Below, piece after piece: positions 33,591 to 46,020 of a DNA stretch of 64,000 bases (within the stretch, counting starts at the first letter, position 1; each line of letters begins with the position of its first letter). A program made the translations under genes and the position numbers. A model generated the notes under the pieces. The model worked only from the letters and a program-made list of their open reading frames with translations, was not told the origin of the DNA and did not search any database. This stretch comes from Amia ocellicauda (taxonomy: Eukaryota; Chordata; Actinopteri; Amiiformes; Amiidae), in NCBI RefSeq assembly GCF_036373705.1, contig NC_089864.1, positions 3,935,001 to 3,999,000 of the forward strand, in the 5' to 3' direction.

Positions 33591-34447
33591 TACTCGTGTG
33601 GTTCTGGCTGTGGAGTAAAAGCCAGTTGTTCTCCCCGGGTCTGTGCCGTCTGGCCCATCGACTGTGGGCTTAATTTCACACGAACACAAATCTTAAAAAG
33701 TGGGTCAGTGGCTGGTGTGCTGGTGGGAAGGGGTTCTAATATTCATTCACTGGTGTTTAATTGCAAAGGGTGACCTTTAAAACCTCCAAGTGTTTATTCA
33801 GAACAAGGGACTTTTTGTTTTTTCTCTTACACTCCGTAGAACACAGACAACTACACTTCTGTTTTTCTGATAACTTGCTTCTCTTCTCCTGTCCTCTCCC
33901 TCTCTCTCTGCCTGTCTGTCTGTGTGTCTATCAGACTGTGTCTCTCTATTTCTTAGAAGCGAGGGAGGCTCTACAGAGAAACAGACGATAAACCACAGAG
34001 AAAAACAACAGAGAAGAAAAATGCAGGGAACAAAACCAACAGCGGAGAAATCCCCTGCTCTACCTGAACACCCACAACAAACACACACACCTCCCACCTC
34101 CATCTCAGCCTCCCCCTCTCCCTCCCTCCATCCTTCTTTCCCCCTCACCTGCATCTCTCTCTCTTCCTCGCTACCTGCCTCCTCTGCCTCCTGAAACACC
34201 CCCCCTCACCCCACTTCTCTCACTCTGCCGCTCACAACACTCCAGTCACTCTGTCACTCCAGTCAGTCTGTAAAATCCCTTTTTCATAATGCGCCAATGG
34301 TAGCATCCAATACATCAGTATCTCTCTCTCTCTCTCGCTCCCATCAAACCCCATCACAAGTGGTAACAGTGATACATGATCATCAGGGGCTGTCTCTTAC
34401 ATCACCCCCTACTGCCCACCTCCACCACCACAGACACATGACAGACT

Positions 34448-34448
<1 letters not shown>

Positions 34449-34492
<44 letters not shown>
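34449..34492. repeat. (CA)n microsatellite
   Basis: A perfect AC run of about 44 bp. Confidence 0.95.
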
Positions 34493-34494
<2 letters not shown>

Positions 34495-34677
34495 CTAATC
34501 ACAGAGAGACACGCAATGACAGACACACACTTTTACACTCAAAAAGACACACTACAGATAGAGACACCAGTGCTAGACAGACACACACACAGACACACCA
34601 GTCCTAGACGGACACTCACTTAGATACACACTTACTCTCTCTCTTGTTCACAGACGCACAGAGAACCACACTGACAC

Positions 34678-34679
<2 letters not shown>

Positions 34680-34727
<48 letters not shown>
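34680..34727. repeat. (GT)n microsatellite
   Basis: A perfect TG run of about 47 bp followed by CTGT units. Confidence 0.95.
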
Positions 34728-35552
34728 AGTCTGTCTGTCTGTCTGTCAGGGTGTGTGTGTGTGTCAGTCTGTCTGTCTGTGATTGAGTGTGTGCATGTGT
34801 GTCAGTTTGATGTGCTGTTAACCTACATTGATTGTCACACCAATGAACGCTAGCTGTGGGACTTTCTGCATTTCAATGAGAATTCACAAAAGAGAGAGGG
34901 AGTGATGACCCACAAACCCTTTTCACAACCCACCGCTCTCCTGACCTTTTCTCTCCTTTCCCCCAATCTCTGACGCATTCACACACACACCTCCACCGCA
35001 AACACACCCCTCTCACTCTTTTTCCTACCCTTTTCTTCCCTCTCTCTCCGTTTTTCTGAAGAGCGAGGACGGTGCGAGGAAAGCGACAATAACGTAGGCA
35101 AACCAAAACCGCATCTCTCCCTCTCCATCTCTCTCACCCCAAACACGGTCTAATTACATTAAAGAAGGGGTTGTGTCATCACTGTTCAGAGCAGTTTAGA
35201 CCAGACAGAGCCTAGAGCTGCATCACAATCTGCGGGAGTCTCTGTGTGTGAAGCCATGATGGGTGGGGTTTTCAGTTGTTGTCGGCATTGTTGTCGCTGC
35301 TGTCGTTGTTTATCTTGTTAAATGTACCGCTGCACAACACCGAGCACCAAAGGGAACAGACACTAACACCTCAATTCCCCTCTGGCCTGTGACACGTGGT
35401 CAGTGGTGCTCTGTGTTATTATTAGCAGTACAGAGCCCCGCCTCCCTCTCTCTCCCTCCCTCTGTCCGACTTTCCAATCAGAGGTGCTTTGCTGTCTCAG
35501 GGTTGAGGGGCACAGGCAGTGTGACCAGCAAGAGTGTTGTGCTTTGCTCAGC

Positions 35553-35665
35553 TGGGTTGCATTGTGTTGCATTGTGCTGTGCTGTGCTGTATTGTGTTGT
35601 ATTGTGCTGTATTGTATTATTTTGTATTGTGTTGCATTGTGTTGTGCTGTGCTGTACTGTGCTAG
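35553..35665. repeat. Degenerate TGTGY pentanucleotide array
   Basis: Units such as ATTGTG, CTGTG and TTGTATTGTG follow each other for about 110 bp. Confidence 0.85.
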
Positions 35666-35845
35666 AGTGGCAGTTGTGTGTTTCCTATCACAGTCACCCT
35701 GACTTCCCTGAAACCCTGCAGGTGGGGGGGGGGGGCAGGGGAATCCCTTCAGTTGCTGTGAGGATGCTCTGCACCAGATAACACAGTGAGTACTGTACTG
35801 ACACAGCACTCGCTCAGTGAGGGTGCATGTGAAAGCATGTGCACC

Positions 35846-36275
35846 ATACTATACTATACTATACTATACTATACTATACTATACTATACTATGCTGTACT
35901 ATGCTTTGCTATTACTATACTATATTGTACTATACTATACTATCCTGTACTTTACTGTACTATACTATTATATACTTTACTATACTATACTATGCTGTAC
36001 TATGCTTTACAATTCTATACTTTACTATGCTGTACTATACTTTACTATATTATACTATACCATGCTATACTATACTACACTATGCTGTACTATACAATAC
36101 TATACTATTCTATGCTTCACTATACTCTACTCTACTCTACTATACTATGCTGTACTATGCTTTACTATACTATACTATACTATACTATACTATTCTATGC
36201 TTTACTATACTATATTATGCTGTACTATACTATACTATACTATACTTTACTATGATGTACTATGCTTGATTGTTC
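35846..36275. repeat. Degenerate (ATACT)n pentanucleotide array
   Basis: About 430 bp of ATACT units with TGCTGTACT and TGCTTTACT variants. All three plus-strand frames stay open because the unit contains no stop, so the ORFs here of up to 172 codons are artefacts. Confidence 0.93.
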
Positions 36276-37021
36276 TGTCATGCCATGCTATCCCAACACT
36301 GTGAAATGTCATAGCATATTATACCGCACTAGACTACCCTATTGTGTGCTATGCCACAGTGCACGATACACTGAGCAGCTGTCTTCCTTCAGGTCCTCAC
36401 TGTGCAGCCCAAGACTGGTCAGTTTGCAGGGACATTCAGGACAGACTCTTTCACAGGAGAATACCCCAGCTCCCCACCTCCCTCCTGTGCCTACCACAGT
36501 GTCTTTACTGTAAAACCTGTGCGCTGTCTCTCTCTCTCACCTCACACTCTCCCTGAGCCAGGGCTGCACAAACCACATGAAGAATCAGCACAGGAACCGT
36601 GCACTCCTGAAATGACTGTCAGGCAGTGTGTTGGGCTCCTTTTCATACAGAGCTGCATGGCAATACTGTGTTAGGTGTTGGATGAGTCACTCAGCACCCC
36701 CCCTCCATATTCTCCATCGCTCGCATGCTCGATCTCTCTCTCTATATATATATATATTATTCTTAACTGCTGATTTTGGAAAATATAAAATACATGATGG
36801 AAATAAGTGTTACCCAGTACTGTGGCTGTCTCCTCAGGGTTAAAGCATGCATTTGAGCTCAGCGCCTTGATACACAACGGGGAAACAAACTGAGTCTTTT
36901 TAAATCTTTTAAAAAATGCTATATCTGTAACATTGTTGTTATTCTATGTGATGAAAAAAATATTGCAAAGATGAACCTCGCCATATATTCACCATCAATA
37001 CACACAATACACACTGAAATA
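36276..37021. other. Non-coding DNA before family B copy 3
   Basis: Short unsupported ORFs and a TATA run near 36743-36757. Nothing else recognised. Confidence 0.45.
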
Positions 37022-38246
37022 TACACTCACCTAAAGGATTATTAGGAACACCTGTTCAGTTTCTCATTAATGCAATTATCTAACCAACCAATCACATGGC
37101 AGTTGCTTCAATGCATTTAGGGGTGTGGTCCTGGTCAAGACAATCTCCTGAACTCCAAACTGAATGTCTGAATGGGAAAGAAAGGTGATTTAAGCAATTT
37201 TGAGCGTGGCATGGTTGTTGGTGCCAGACGGGCCGGTCTGAGTATTTCACAATCTGCTCAGTTACTGGGATTTTCACGCACAACCATTTCTAGGGTTTAC
37301 AAAGAATGCTGTGAAAAGGGAAAAACATCCAGTATGCGGCAGTGCTGTGGGCGAAAATGCCTTGTTGATGCTAGAGGTCAGAGGAGAATGGGCCGACTGA
37401 TTCAAGCTGATAGAAGAGCAACTTTGACTGAAATAACCACTCGTTACAACCGAGGTATGCAGCAAAGCATTTGTGAAGCCACAACACGTACAACCTTGAG
37501 GCGGATGGGCTACAACAGCAGAAGACCCCACCGGGTACCACTCATCTCCACTACAAATAGGAAAAAGAGGCTACAATTTGCACAAGCTCACCAAAATTGG
37601 ACAGTTGAAGACTGGAAAAATGTTGCCTGGTCTGATGAGTCTCGATTTCTGTTGAGACATTCAGATGGTAGAGTCAGAATTTGGCGTAAACAGAATGAGA
37701 ACATGGATCCATCATGCCTTGTTACCACTGTGCAGGCTGGTGGTGGTGGTGTAATGGTGTGGGGGATGTTTTCTTGGCGCACTTTAGGCCCCTTAGTGCC
37801 AATTGGGCATCGTTTAAATGCCACGGCCTACCTGAGCATTGTTTCTGACCTTGTCCATCCCTTTACGACCACCATGTACCCATCCTCTGATGGCTACTTC
37901 CAGCAGGATAATGCACCATGTCACAAAGGTCGAATCATTTCAAATTGGTTTCTTGAACATGACAATGAGTTCACTGTACTAAACTGTCCCCCACAGTCAC
38001 CAGATCTCAACCCAATAGAGCATCTTTGGGATGTGGTGGAACAGGAGCTTCGTGCCCTGGATGTGCATCCCACGAATCTCCATCAACTGCAAGATGCTAT
38101 CCTATCAATATGGGCCAACATTTCTAAAGAATGCTTTCAGCACCTTGTTGAATCAATGCCACGTAGAATTAAGGCAGTTCTGAAGGCGAAAGGGGGTCAA
38201 ACACAGTATTAGTATGGTGTTCCTAATAATCCTTTAGGTGAGTGTA
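37022..38246 (+). mobile_element. Tc1-like transposon, family B copy 3 (apparently intact)
   Basis: 1225 bp, exactly the length of copy 2, with TA flanks and the same inverted ends. It is inserted in unique sequence, giving a clean boundary for the family. Confidence 0.95.
37172..38212 (+). CDS. Family B Tc1 transposase, 346 aa
   Basis: Full-length Tc1/mariner transposase from MGKKGDLSNF to GGQTQY, with the same domain order as the copy at 28780: helix-turn-helix region in the first third, then the catalytic core with Asp (WSDESR), Asp (QDNAPCHKG) and Glu (PIEHLW) in DD36E spacing. It has a few private changes: KECCEKG for KEWCEKG, LNCPPQSPD for LNWPPQSPD, and VEQELRA for VERELRA. The Trp-to-Cys changes fall at otherwise conserved places and could lower activity. 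There are no stops or frameshifts. Confidence 0.94.
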   Translation: MGKKGDLSNFERGMVVGARRAGLSISQSAQLLGFSRTTISRVYKECCEKGKTSSMRQCCGRKCLVDARGQRRMGRLIQADRRATLTEITTRYNRGMQQSICEATTRTTLRRMGYNSRRPHRVPLISTTNRKKRLQFAQAHQNWTVEDWKNVAWSDESRFLLRHSDGRVRIWRKQNENMDPSCLVTTVQAGGGGVMVWGMFSWRTLGPLVPIGHRLNATAYLSIVSDLVHPFTTTMYPSSDGYFQQDNAPCHKGRIISNWFLEHDNEFTVLNCPPQSPDLNPIEHLWDVVEQELRALDVHPTNLHQLQDAILSIWANISKECFQHLVESMPRRIKAVLKAKGGQTQY

Positions 38247-39892
38247 TTTCACACACATTCCATATAGTTGCAAGTTTAAAAGGGTCCAGTTTTGGCAAGG
38301 ATCATGCTTTACTAAGAACTATGACAAATATATGTGTCTGATCTGTATGGGTGAAACACACAACAACAGTAAAAAGATGTGACAATGTGATAAGTCCAAA
38401 CAAACCATAATCAATTAAAATCTGCATGACGAGGCTTAGATCATCCAGAGTTTGAGCAATTTTAGTGCTAATTAGGAGCAAGTTACGTTTTTTAAATTTA
38501 AAACTTAGACACAATGCAGATGGTTCCTTATTTTAACTCAACGGAGTCAATCGTAAACCAACCGCAGACCTTCATTGTGGGCAGTGCATTGGTACACAGG
38601 AGGAAGTGCTTACTTCATTTCTAGGTGACCTCATGCCTTTCCCTTTAGTGTCTGTAGTTTTCAAGAGGGAGAGGGATAAAGAGGGAGAGAGAGAGAGAGA
38701 GAGAGAGAGAAGGAACACAGTTATCAGTACTAATTTATTAAATACCAACTGCAGAGACAATGCGAGAGACAGAGAGAGGAAAACGAATAGTTATTAGTCC
38801 CTAATAGTTATAAGCACACACAATAGGAGCACAGGAGACAGAGAGAGAGAGGAGACAAAAGAGGAAACTTTGAACTCTTAGCTCACTGCCTCAGTTGAGA
38901 TAATAAAAACACTGACTTCACCGGGGAAAACTAATTGTTACAGCGGTCAGTAAACTTCCCTGGCCATGCGCTGAATTCCCCTGCCTCTGCGGCCGGCCTC
39001 CTCTCAGCCGCTCGCAGCGAAACCTAAACTTCCCAAGAGAGGTGAGTGAAAACGAGGAGCTTCCCCATTCCACTCTGTCGCCATGCTTTCAGATATCACT
39101 TCCCCTTTCATCTCTGTGTGTGACTCCATGGAGGGCTGCTTTTTCAGGCTGTTATTTTTTCCAACACAGAAATTCCCTGGAGAGATACAGACACTCGAGA
39201 TAGTGTTGGCTTCAATCTGGGCCCTATACTATAATCCAGACCATGCTGGTTCCTGTCTGGGCTCTCATAGATGCTACTACTACTTGTTACCACTTCTACT
39301 ATTACTACTGCGACTGCTAATACTAATAAACTGTGGAAACCAGTCAGGCAGTCAGTGTGTCTGAATCAGCTATCACACCCTCATCCCACACACCTCTCTC
39401 CTTCTGTGACAGTTAAAAAAGCCAGGGAGGGAGAGACGGAGTGAGAGAAGACGAAGGGACACACGCCCAGTCTGAGTCTGTGCACCTGTGTTGTCAAGCA
39501 GAGGGACTTTCTCGCAGGAGCGGTTCCTGTGAAGCAGCTGGGTGTCTCTCACTCTGTTTCTTAAAAACGGGCCGCTGTCCTGCGTCCTGCCTGAAAATCC
39601 CCCGTGCTTCTCTGTACCAGATAATTCACACCTCTGTTTTCCCCTCTGTCTTGCTTTCTCTCAATCTCTGTGCATTGCTTACATTCTCTCCTTTCCTGCC
39701 CCCCCTCTCCCTACAAAGGTGAGAGTAGAACAATAGAATAGTAATATAGTGTAGTGCAGGGTAGTGCAGTAAAGAACTGAATAGCTTCCACTGACTTTGC
39801 TGAGTCTTAACATACGTTTCAGAGACAGAACACCTCTGGGATTATCTTCTCTGGCCGTACTGCACTAGAATCCATGGCAAACTGTACTCTGC
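38247..39892. other. Non-coding DNA with GA run
   Basis: A GA-rich tract lies at 38640-38712 with smaller ones to 38870. A GC-richer patch at 38960-39045 ends in GAGAG/GTGAGT, which could be a non-coding first exon, but there is nothing to join it to. No coding exon is supported. Confidence 0.4.
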
Positions 39893-40212
39893 TGTGGGAT
39901 GGAAGAAAGAAGAACTGTACTGTACTATACTGCACTATTATGCACTGCACTGCACAACAACTACACTGTACTGCACTGCAATACACATCAAATATACTGT
40001 ACTATATTAAACTATATACTATAACTATACAGTGCATAACAACTAAAATGTGCTATACTATATTTCACTGCACAACACAACATCTATACTACACTATACT
40101 AAATTGCACAATAACTATACTATGCTACACTGCACAACACAACAATACAGTATACTGCACTGTTCTATAGTGCACTACACTAGAGTATACTGCACTGCAC
40201 TGCTCTACTACA
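39893..40212. repeat. Degenerate ACTGTACTATACTGCAC array
   Basis: About 320 bp of loosely repeated ACTGC/ACTAT units, similar in style to the array at 35846-36275. The open frames over it are compositional. Confidence 0.85.
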
Positions 40213-40606
40213 TTACACAACAGCCTATTAAACATCATTTTGTACCTTTTGCCCCCATTGGTCTCCTAATATTGCCATGTGTGGTAGCAAAGGCGGCCAA
40301 GCTGCAGTCAGGGTCACCACTCTGTAATCCAGAATATGTGTGTGTTTGTCTGTGGAGTGTAGGTCAGTGTGTCATTGTGTCAGAGTGACGAAGCTCCATG
40401 TGTCAAGGTATCACGGAGGGAGTGAGGGCCTAGAGCGTCGTGGGGGTGGGAGTAGAGGTTATCGTAGTAGAAACTGATAAAGCGAGAAAGAGTGTGAGCG
40501 AGAGTGTGAAACTGAGAGAGGAGAAGAGCGGTGACTGGCCTCACCTGGGGAAGGACAAGCGGCAGGGTGTGAACAGAGTTCTACATGGGACAGTGCTGTG
40601 AATGAC

Positions 40607-40642
40607 AACGTGTGTGTGTGTGTGTATGTGTGTGTGCGTGCA

Positions 40643-40680
<38 letters not shown>

Positions 40681-40745
40681 TGTGTTCATGTGTGTGTGCA
40701 TGCATGCGTGCATGTGTGTGTGTGTGCGTGTGCGTGTGCGTGAGA
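40607..40745. repeat. (GT)n compound microsatellite
   Basis: Interrupted TG runs with GCATGCATGC near the middle, running into a short GA run at 40741-40756. Confidence 0.9.
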
Positions 40746-40756
40746 GAGAGAGAGAT

Positions 40757-41451
40757 TGAATACAAGGGTTGCCACCAAACCCACTATAAAGACACCACCA
40801 TCTCCTACAGGAACTGACATCATGGGACTCACCGAGAACAATGAGAGAGAGACACAGAGAGAGACTATTATGTAGTTGTTATTACTATTTGTATTGATAT
40901 TCTTACTGATACTATTCACATGGTTTTTAGCAATTGTCATTATTGCTTTGGCAAAACATTTACTGGTCATGCCAATAAACCATTTGAATCTGAGAGAATG
41001 AGAGAGTGATGGGACGATTGCAGAGGAGTCTTCAGCTCTGGTCTCTCTGTGTCTCTGTGTGTCTGTCTATCAGTGTCTGTGTCTCAGGACGTGACCTAGA
41101 CCTCCATGGAAAGCTGGTTGAGATACAGGAAGGCCCGAAGTCAGACCTCTCAGAGACACAGCACTGAGCCAGAGCACACACTCACTGCGCCCACAGCACC
41201 CCTGAACAGGAAAGTCCCTGCACTCCCCCACACACACACACATACACTGATAAACACAGAGATAAACACACATACACACACAATGATACATATAGAGACA
41301 AACACACACACACTGATCAACACAGAGACAAACACACACTGATAAATACAGGGAGTGATCAAACAAATCCACAAACATACACATGCTGAAAACACAATAA
41401 CCCACTAACCGACATTGACATTCAGACACACACTGAAAAAGTTTACACAGC

Positions 41452-41498
<47 letters not shown>

Positions 41499-41825
41499 AA
41501 GCTTTACACAGAGACAAAAATCCACAATGACAAAAACAAACTGAACATTTCTACACAAACACACTGAAAAAGTCTGCAGAGACACAAATCCAGAATGACA
41601 CAGTGACACAATGACACTGGCTCTCCAAACTGGGTTGCACACCAACAGCAAACAATACTCTGACTCACTTTTCCAGTCTTCTTGATGAAGAGCCAGATTT
41701 AGTTTTCACAATAAAATAATGCTAAGAAAATTCCCTTTATTAAAAGCCTGGGGCCTCCCCATAAAACGATGTTTCTCCGGATCTGAGCTCTGTATAGGCC
41801 TCACATCTTAGAATTCATCTTCAGA
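40757..41825. other. Non-coding DNA with CACA-rich stretches
   Basis: Degenerate CACACA phrases at 41230-41345 and a perfect (CA)n run at 41455-41492. The 193-codon minus-strand ORF here is composed of CVCVCV-type low complexity and is not a gene. Confidence 0.55.
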
Positions 41826-42420
41826 TACACTACATCATCAAAAGTATGTGGACACCACCTCGTTGTAGATTTCATTCCATTAATATGGAGTTGGTCCCCC
41901 CTTTACTGCAATAACAGCCTCCACTCTTCTGGGAAGGTTTTCACTAGATGTTGGAACACTAGATGTTGCTTCCATTCAGCCACAAGAGCATCAGTGAGCT
42001 CGGGCACTGATGTTGGGCTTTCAGGCCTGGCTCACTGTCGGCGTTCCAGTTCATACCAAAGGTGTTCGATGGGCTTTAGATCAGGGCTCTGTGCAGGCCA
42101 GTCACATTCTTCCTCACCAATCTCGACAAACCATTTCTGTATGGACCTCACTTTGTGCATGGGGGCATTGTCATGCTGAGACAGGAAAGGGCCTCTCCAA
42201 ACTGTTGCCACAAAGTTGGAAGCATAATACATCTAGAATGTCATTGTGTGCTGTAGCTTTAAGATTTCCATTCAGTGGAACAAAGGGGCCGAGGCCGAAC
42301 CATGAAAAACAGCCCCAGACCATTATTACTCCTCCACCAAACTTAACAGCTGTCACTATGCACTCGGGCAGTATCCACTCATTAGAAAGGGTGTCCACAT
42401 ACTTTTGACCATGTAGTGTA
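41826..42420 (-). mobile_element. Deleted Tc1-like element, family D
   Basis: The ends pair as TACACTACATCATCAAAAGT and the complement of ACTTTTGACCATGTAGTGTA. At 595 bp it lacks about half of a full element. On the minus strand a piece with QHDNAPMHK and AQSPDLKPIEHLW (DD34E spacing) remains. It is inactive but could be moved in trans. Confidence 0.88.
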
Positions 42421-43639
42421 AAAATAAACACACCGAGACACAGAGTCGCACTCTGATAAACACAGAGACTGAGAGTATACTTTCTACTACACCTGTACAT
42501 CTGCATAAAGACACTTCCCTTGTGTGACAACATAAACAATAGGGTGTTAAGATCTGTAGTTCATCACAGTACAAATGCATCACAACAGCCACGGTCACAG
42601 CAGGCCATGACAGATTTACTGTGGGAAATATGTGGTGCTACAGCAGTGTAGTGAAACACAACACTGTGGCTGCCATAGAATAATAGGTTGATTTAGGACA
42701 TATGGTCACACTCACGCTCACTCGCACACACACATGCACTGAACAGGAAGTGGGCTGCGAGGTTGTACTTTTTGCAAGGTGAGAAAGAAAGAGAGTGACA
42801 GAACAATAGGTGAGGGAGAAAGATCGGGATGAGTAAGTAAAACCCAACAAAAAGGTACAAAGGTGAATTCCACTACTCTCCACTCGAGAAATAACAAGTA
42901 TAGAGAGAGAGAGCCAGAGAGAGAGAGAGAGAGAGGTAGGTAAATCCCCATTATTACCAATAAACCACCTTCTCACCCACACATTCACACAGAATTACTG
43001 ACATTATTATTGTTATAATTTAATACTGTTATTATCACTATTATTGTTGTTGATAATGCTTTCTGTAAGTATTATTGTTATTAGTTTATCTGTAAAAGAT
43101 GTGGTAGTAGCAGTGATAGTAGCAGCAGTAGTTGTTGCATTAATACTAGCTGTAGTACTAGTGCTGTTAGTAGCAGTAGCATTTTAGTATCTGCAGTAGA
43201 GTTAGCAGTAGCTGCTCTAGTAATAGCATTGTAGTAGCTGGAGTACTAGTGTCAGGAGTAGTGTTATTTGTAGCTGTAGTAGCAGTACCATTGGTAATAG
43301 TTGTACTTGCAGTTTTAATGAGTATGTTTAGTAGTAGCTGTTGTATCAGCTAACACCTTTATCCCAGTGTATGGATATTCGGAAACATAAGCACGTTCCC
43401 ATCTTAAAGGGCAAAGTTCAGTTCAGAAGTGAGATGTTTCAGATGCGAGAAGTCATCAGTGCATCTCCCTACAAAACCACTAAAGTATCTGAATTCTGCT
43501 GTGATGCTGATATGCTACCAACATGATTCTACCATAATCCTTTTTTTAGGCTAGTGTCAATATCTTTTCTCCAGATCCTAGCTGACACCAGACTCCAGAA
43601 GCAAAAAGCAAAATAACTTTTTTCATTTTTTTTCAACTG

Positions 43640-43684
<45 letters not shown>

Positions 43685-43828
43685 GGAGATAGAGAGAGAC
43701 AGAGATGCGGTTTCCTGTCTTGTTTGATGTGCATTTAGATGCCGTGCTAAAAGCAGCACTGAATAACTGGGCCAATATCTTATCTGTGCATTTGCATGTG
43801 TTTGTGTGTTTCTGTGTGTATGTACACA
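42421..43828. other. Non-coding DNA with GTAGTAG and GA repeats
   Basis: 43095-43340 contains many AGTAG-type trinucleotide phrases. A perfect (GA)n run lies at 43643-43680. No gene seen. Confidence 0.5.
43643..43680. repeat. (GA)n microsatellite
   Basis: An uninterrupted AG run of about 38 bp. Confidence 0.95.
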
Positions 43829-44302
43829 TATAAGAACATAAGAAACAAGAGGAGGCCATTCGACCCATCATGCTTGCTTGGTGTCCATTAATAACTAAGT
43901 GATCAAAGGATGTATTCTTGAATGTTCCCACATTGTCGGCTTCAGCCACATCGCTGGGGAGTTTGTTCAGATTGTGACGCCTCTCTGTGTGAAGAAGTGT
44001 CTCCTGTTTTCCGTTTTGAATGCCTTGAAGCCCAATTTCCATTTGTGTCCCCGGGTGCGTGTGTCCCCGCTGATCTGGAAAAGCTCCTCTGGTTTGATGT
44101 GGTCGATGTCTTTCATGATTTTGAAGACTTGAATCAAATCCCCACGTAGTCTCCTCTGTTCCAGGGTGAAAAGGTTCAGTTCCTCAGTCTCTCAGTAGGA
44201 CTTTCCCTTCAGACCTGGAATAAGTCTGGTTGCTCTCCTCTGAACTGCCTCTAGAGCAGCGATATCTTTCTTGAAGTGTGGAGCCCAGAACTGTCCACAG
44301 TA
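43829..44302 (-). mobile_element. CR1/L2-like LINE fragment, 3' part
   Basis: The minus strand carries the C-terminal signature of CR1/L2 reverse transcriptase ORFs ([20 protein letters not shown], then TRLIPGLKG and RRLRGDLIQVFKI). The element ends at the tail GGCCTCCTCTTGTTTCTTAT (minus-strand sense). The same tail is found at 50790-50882. Only about 470 bp is retained. Confidence 0.85.
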
Positions 44303-45244
44303 TCCAGATGAGCTCCACAATCTCCACACTGGGTCAACACTCTCACACTCCCAGTTTCAATAAGCAGAATGTACGGTCCATAGTGTGTGTGCCTGTGTCA
44401 CATTCAAGCAACCACAAACGCACAATTATAGATACACAGATCACCCTAATAATAGTAACACGCATAATTCCAGCATGGGTCTGTGGTTTTTCCACGTGTC
44501 TCTAGGTCGCCGAGTATCTGTGCCGCTCTCTCGCCCAGCGCTCTCCTCGGCGCGCGTGTCTCTATGGTAACCCCCGCGTGACACCTCGCAGTGTCTCTGT
44601 GTGGCGCCAAGGCATCGGGGCGTGTCCGTGTGTCTGCACCACAGCTCCAGTGCGTGCCGATATTAGAATGTGTGGGTCTGTGTTAGTGTGTGTCAGTTCA
44701 TCCATGGCGTGTGTGTGTGTGTGTGTGTATTGTGTGTGTTCACTTCCACTGTCAATATTTGGCTATATTCATCAACAATCCTGGTTGTCTGGTATCTGCC
44801 ACCAGCAAAACTCTTATTTTTGGACAGTGCCTTCTCATATTAGCACCTACCTCGCCCTTCCTCCCTAACCACCCCCCATCCTCTCTCTCTGAGCCCGTCA
44901 GGCCTAATATGGGCAGCGCTCAAAATGAAGCACAAAACCCTGTTCCCTCGAACCTCCTGCGCTTCCATCGGCACACTGGCTTTCACAGAAACAGACAGTC
45001 AGGGTTTCCCAGGTGCTATGTCAAAAGTTACCATTACATCCTTTGTACTGTTTTAAACACCTTCCCACTCCCCCGCTTTTGTCTGCAGCGGTATTTTGTG
45101 TGTGTGCTATCTCCATTCATATTTATGGTTAGAGGCTTATACTGGCAGACGGACCCCCTGGCTGCCACAGACGCAGACACACGTACCGTGTCTGACTGAC
45201 CCACTAACACCCTGAATGACACACTCACACCCTACTGACCCACT
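44303..45244. other. Non-coding DNA with a short GC-rich patch
   Basis: 44500-44650 is CpG-rich and includes CTATGGTAACC, a half-site reminiscent of RFX X-boxes, with two mismatches to the full consensus. No adjacent coding exon is supported. Confidence 0.35.
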
Positions 45245-45590
45245 CATACACTGACTGACACACTCACACCCTGACTGACACACTCACACCCCACTGACCC
45301 ACTCACACACTGACTGACACACTCACACCCGACTGACCCACTCACACCCTGACTGACACACTCACACCCCACTGACCCACTCACACACTGACTGACACAC
45401 TCACACCCGACTGACCCACTCACACCCTGACTGACACACTCACACCCCACTGACCCACTCACACACTGACTGACACACTCACACACTGAATGACACACTT
45501 ACACCCGACTGACCCACTCACACACTGACTGACACACTCACACTCGACTGACCCACTCACACCCTGACTGACACACTCACATACTGACTG
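45245..45590. repeat. 78-bp higher-order minisatellite
   Basis: The phrase CCCTGACTGACACACTCACA recurs at 45269, 45347 and 45425, a 78-bp period. Each unit consists of two similar halves (CCCTGACTGACACACTCACA and ACACTGACTGACACACTCAC). Outer units are degenerate. The minus-strand ORF over it is a repeat artefact. Confidence 0.9.
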
Positions 45591-46020
45591 CAGACTGTTT
45601 TTCAGTCGTGGATGGGTGGCTAAACAGACTGATGGGGAGAGTTTAACAGAGACACACTGACTGGACTCTACAGTACAACCACAATGCACTGCCACAGAGA
45701 GAGGGAGACTGTGTTGACAGTGAGAAAGAATGAGTTTTGAGGAAGCATTGAATGGTTAGTGAAGAGGGGGAGGGGGCAGGGGTTGAGTCAGGGTGTCCCC
45801 ATGAAAGCTACTGAAATAGCAATAGAGGAACTACACTTATAAACCAGGGGAAGAGGCAGGCGGAAGGTGGGGGGGTGTCAGATTATCTAAAAATAGAACA
45901 TTCAACCATCTCACCATCCATGACAAATAACACCATTATTACACAAACCAGTCGAGCTGCTATAGGGAGGTGGGGCACAGTGAGTGGGTCATGGGATAGA
46001 ATATACAGTCCGGTGGTGGT

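Larger units (their letters stand above)
33591..35552. other. Non-coding DNA rich in CA/GT repeats
   Basis: No gene is supported. Includes a (CA)n run at 34449-34492 and a (GT)n run at 34680-34727, with CTGT repeats between and after, plus pyrimidine-rich stretches at 33880-33930 and 34080-34200. Confidence 0.5.

Noticed and set aside
34449..34727. CRISPR-like regular repeats
   Set aside because: These are simple CA and GT microsatellites in vertebrate DNA, without spacers or cas genes.
35786..36304. 172-, 150- and 138-codon ORFs in three frames
   Set aside because: They are read from the stop-free ATACT pentamer array, not genes.
41070..41651. 193-codon minus-strand ORF
   Set aside because: It is dominated by CVCVCV and related residues translated from CA/GT microsatellites.
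44570..44583. RFX X-box-like GTCTCTATGGTAAC
   Set aside because: Two mismatches to the consensus and no MHC gene promoter beside it.
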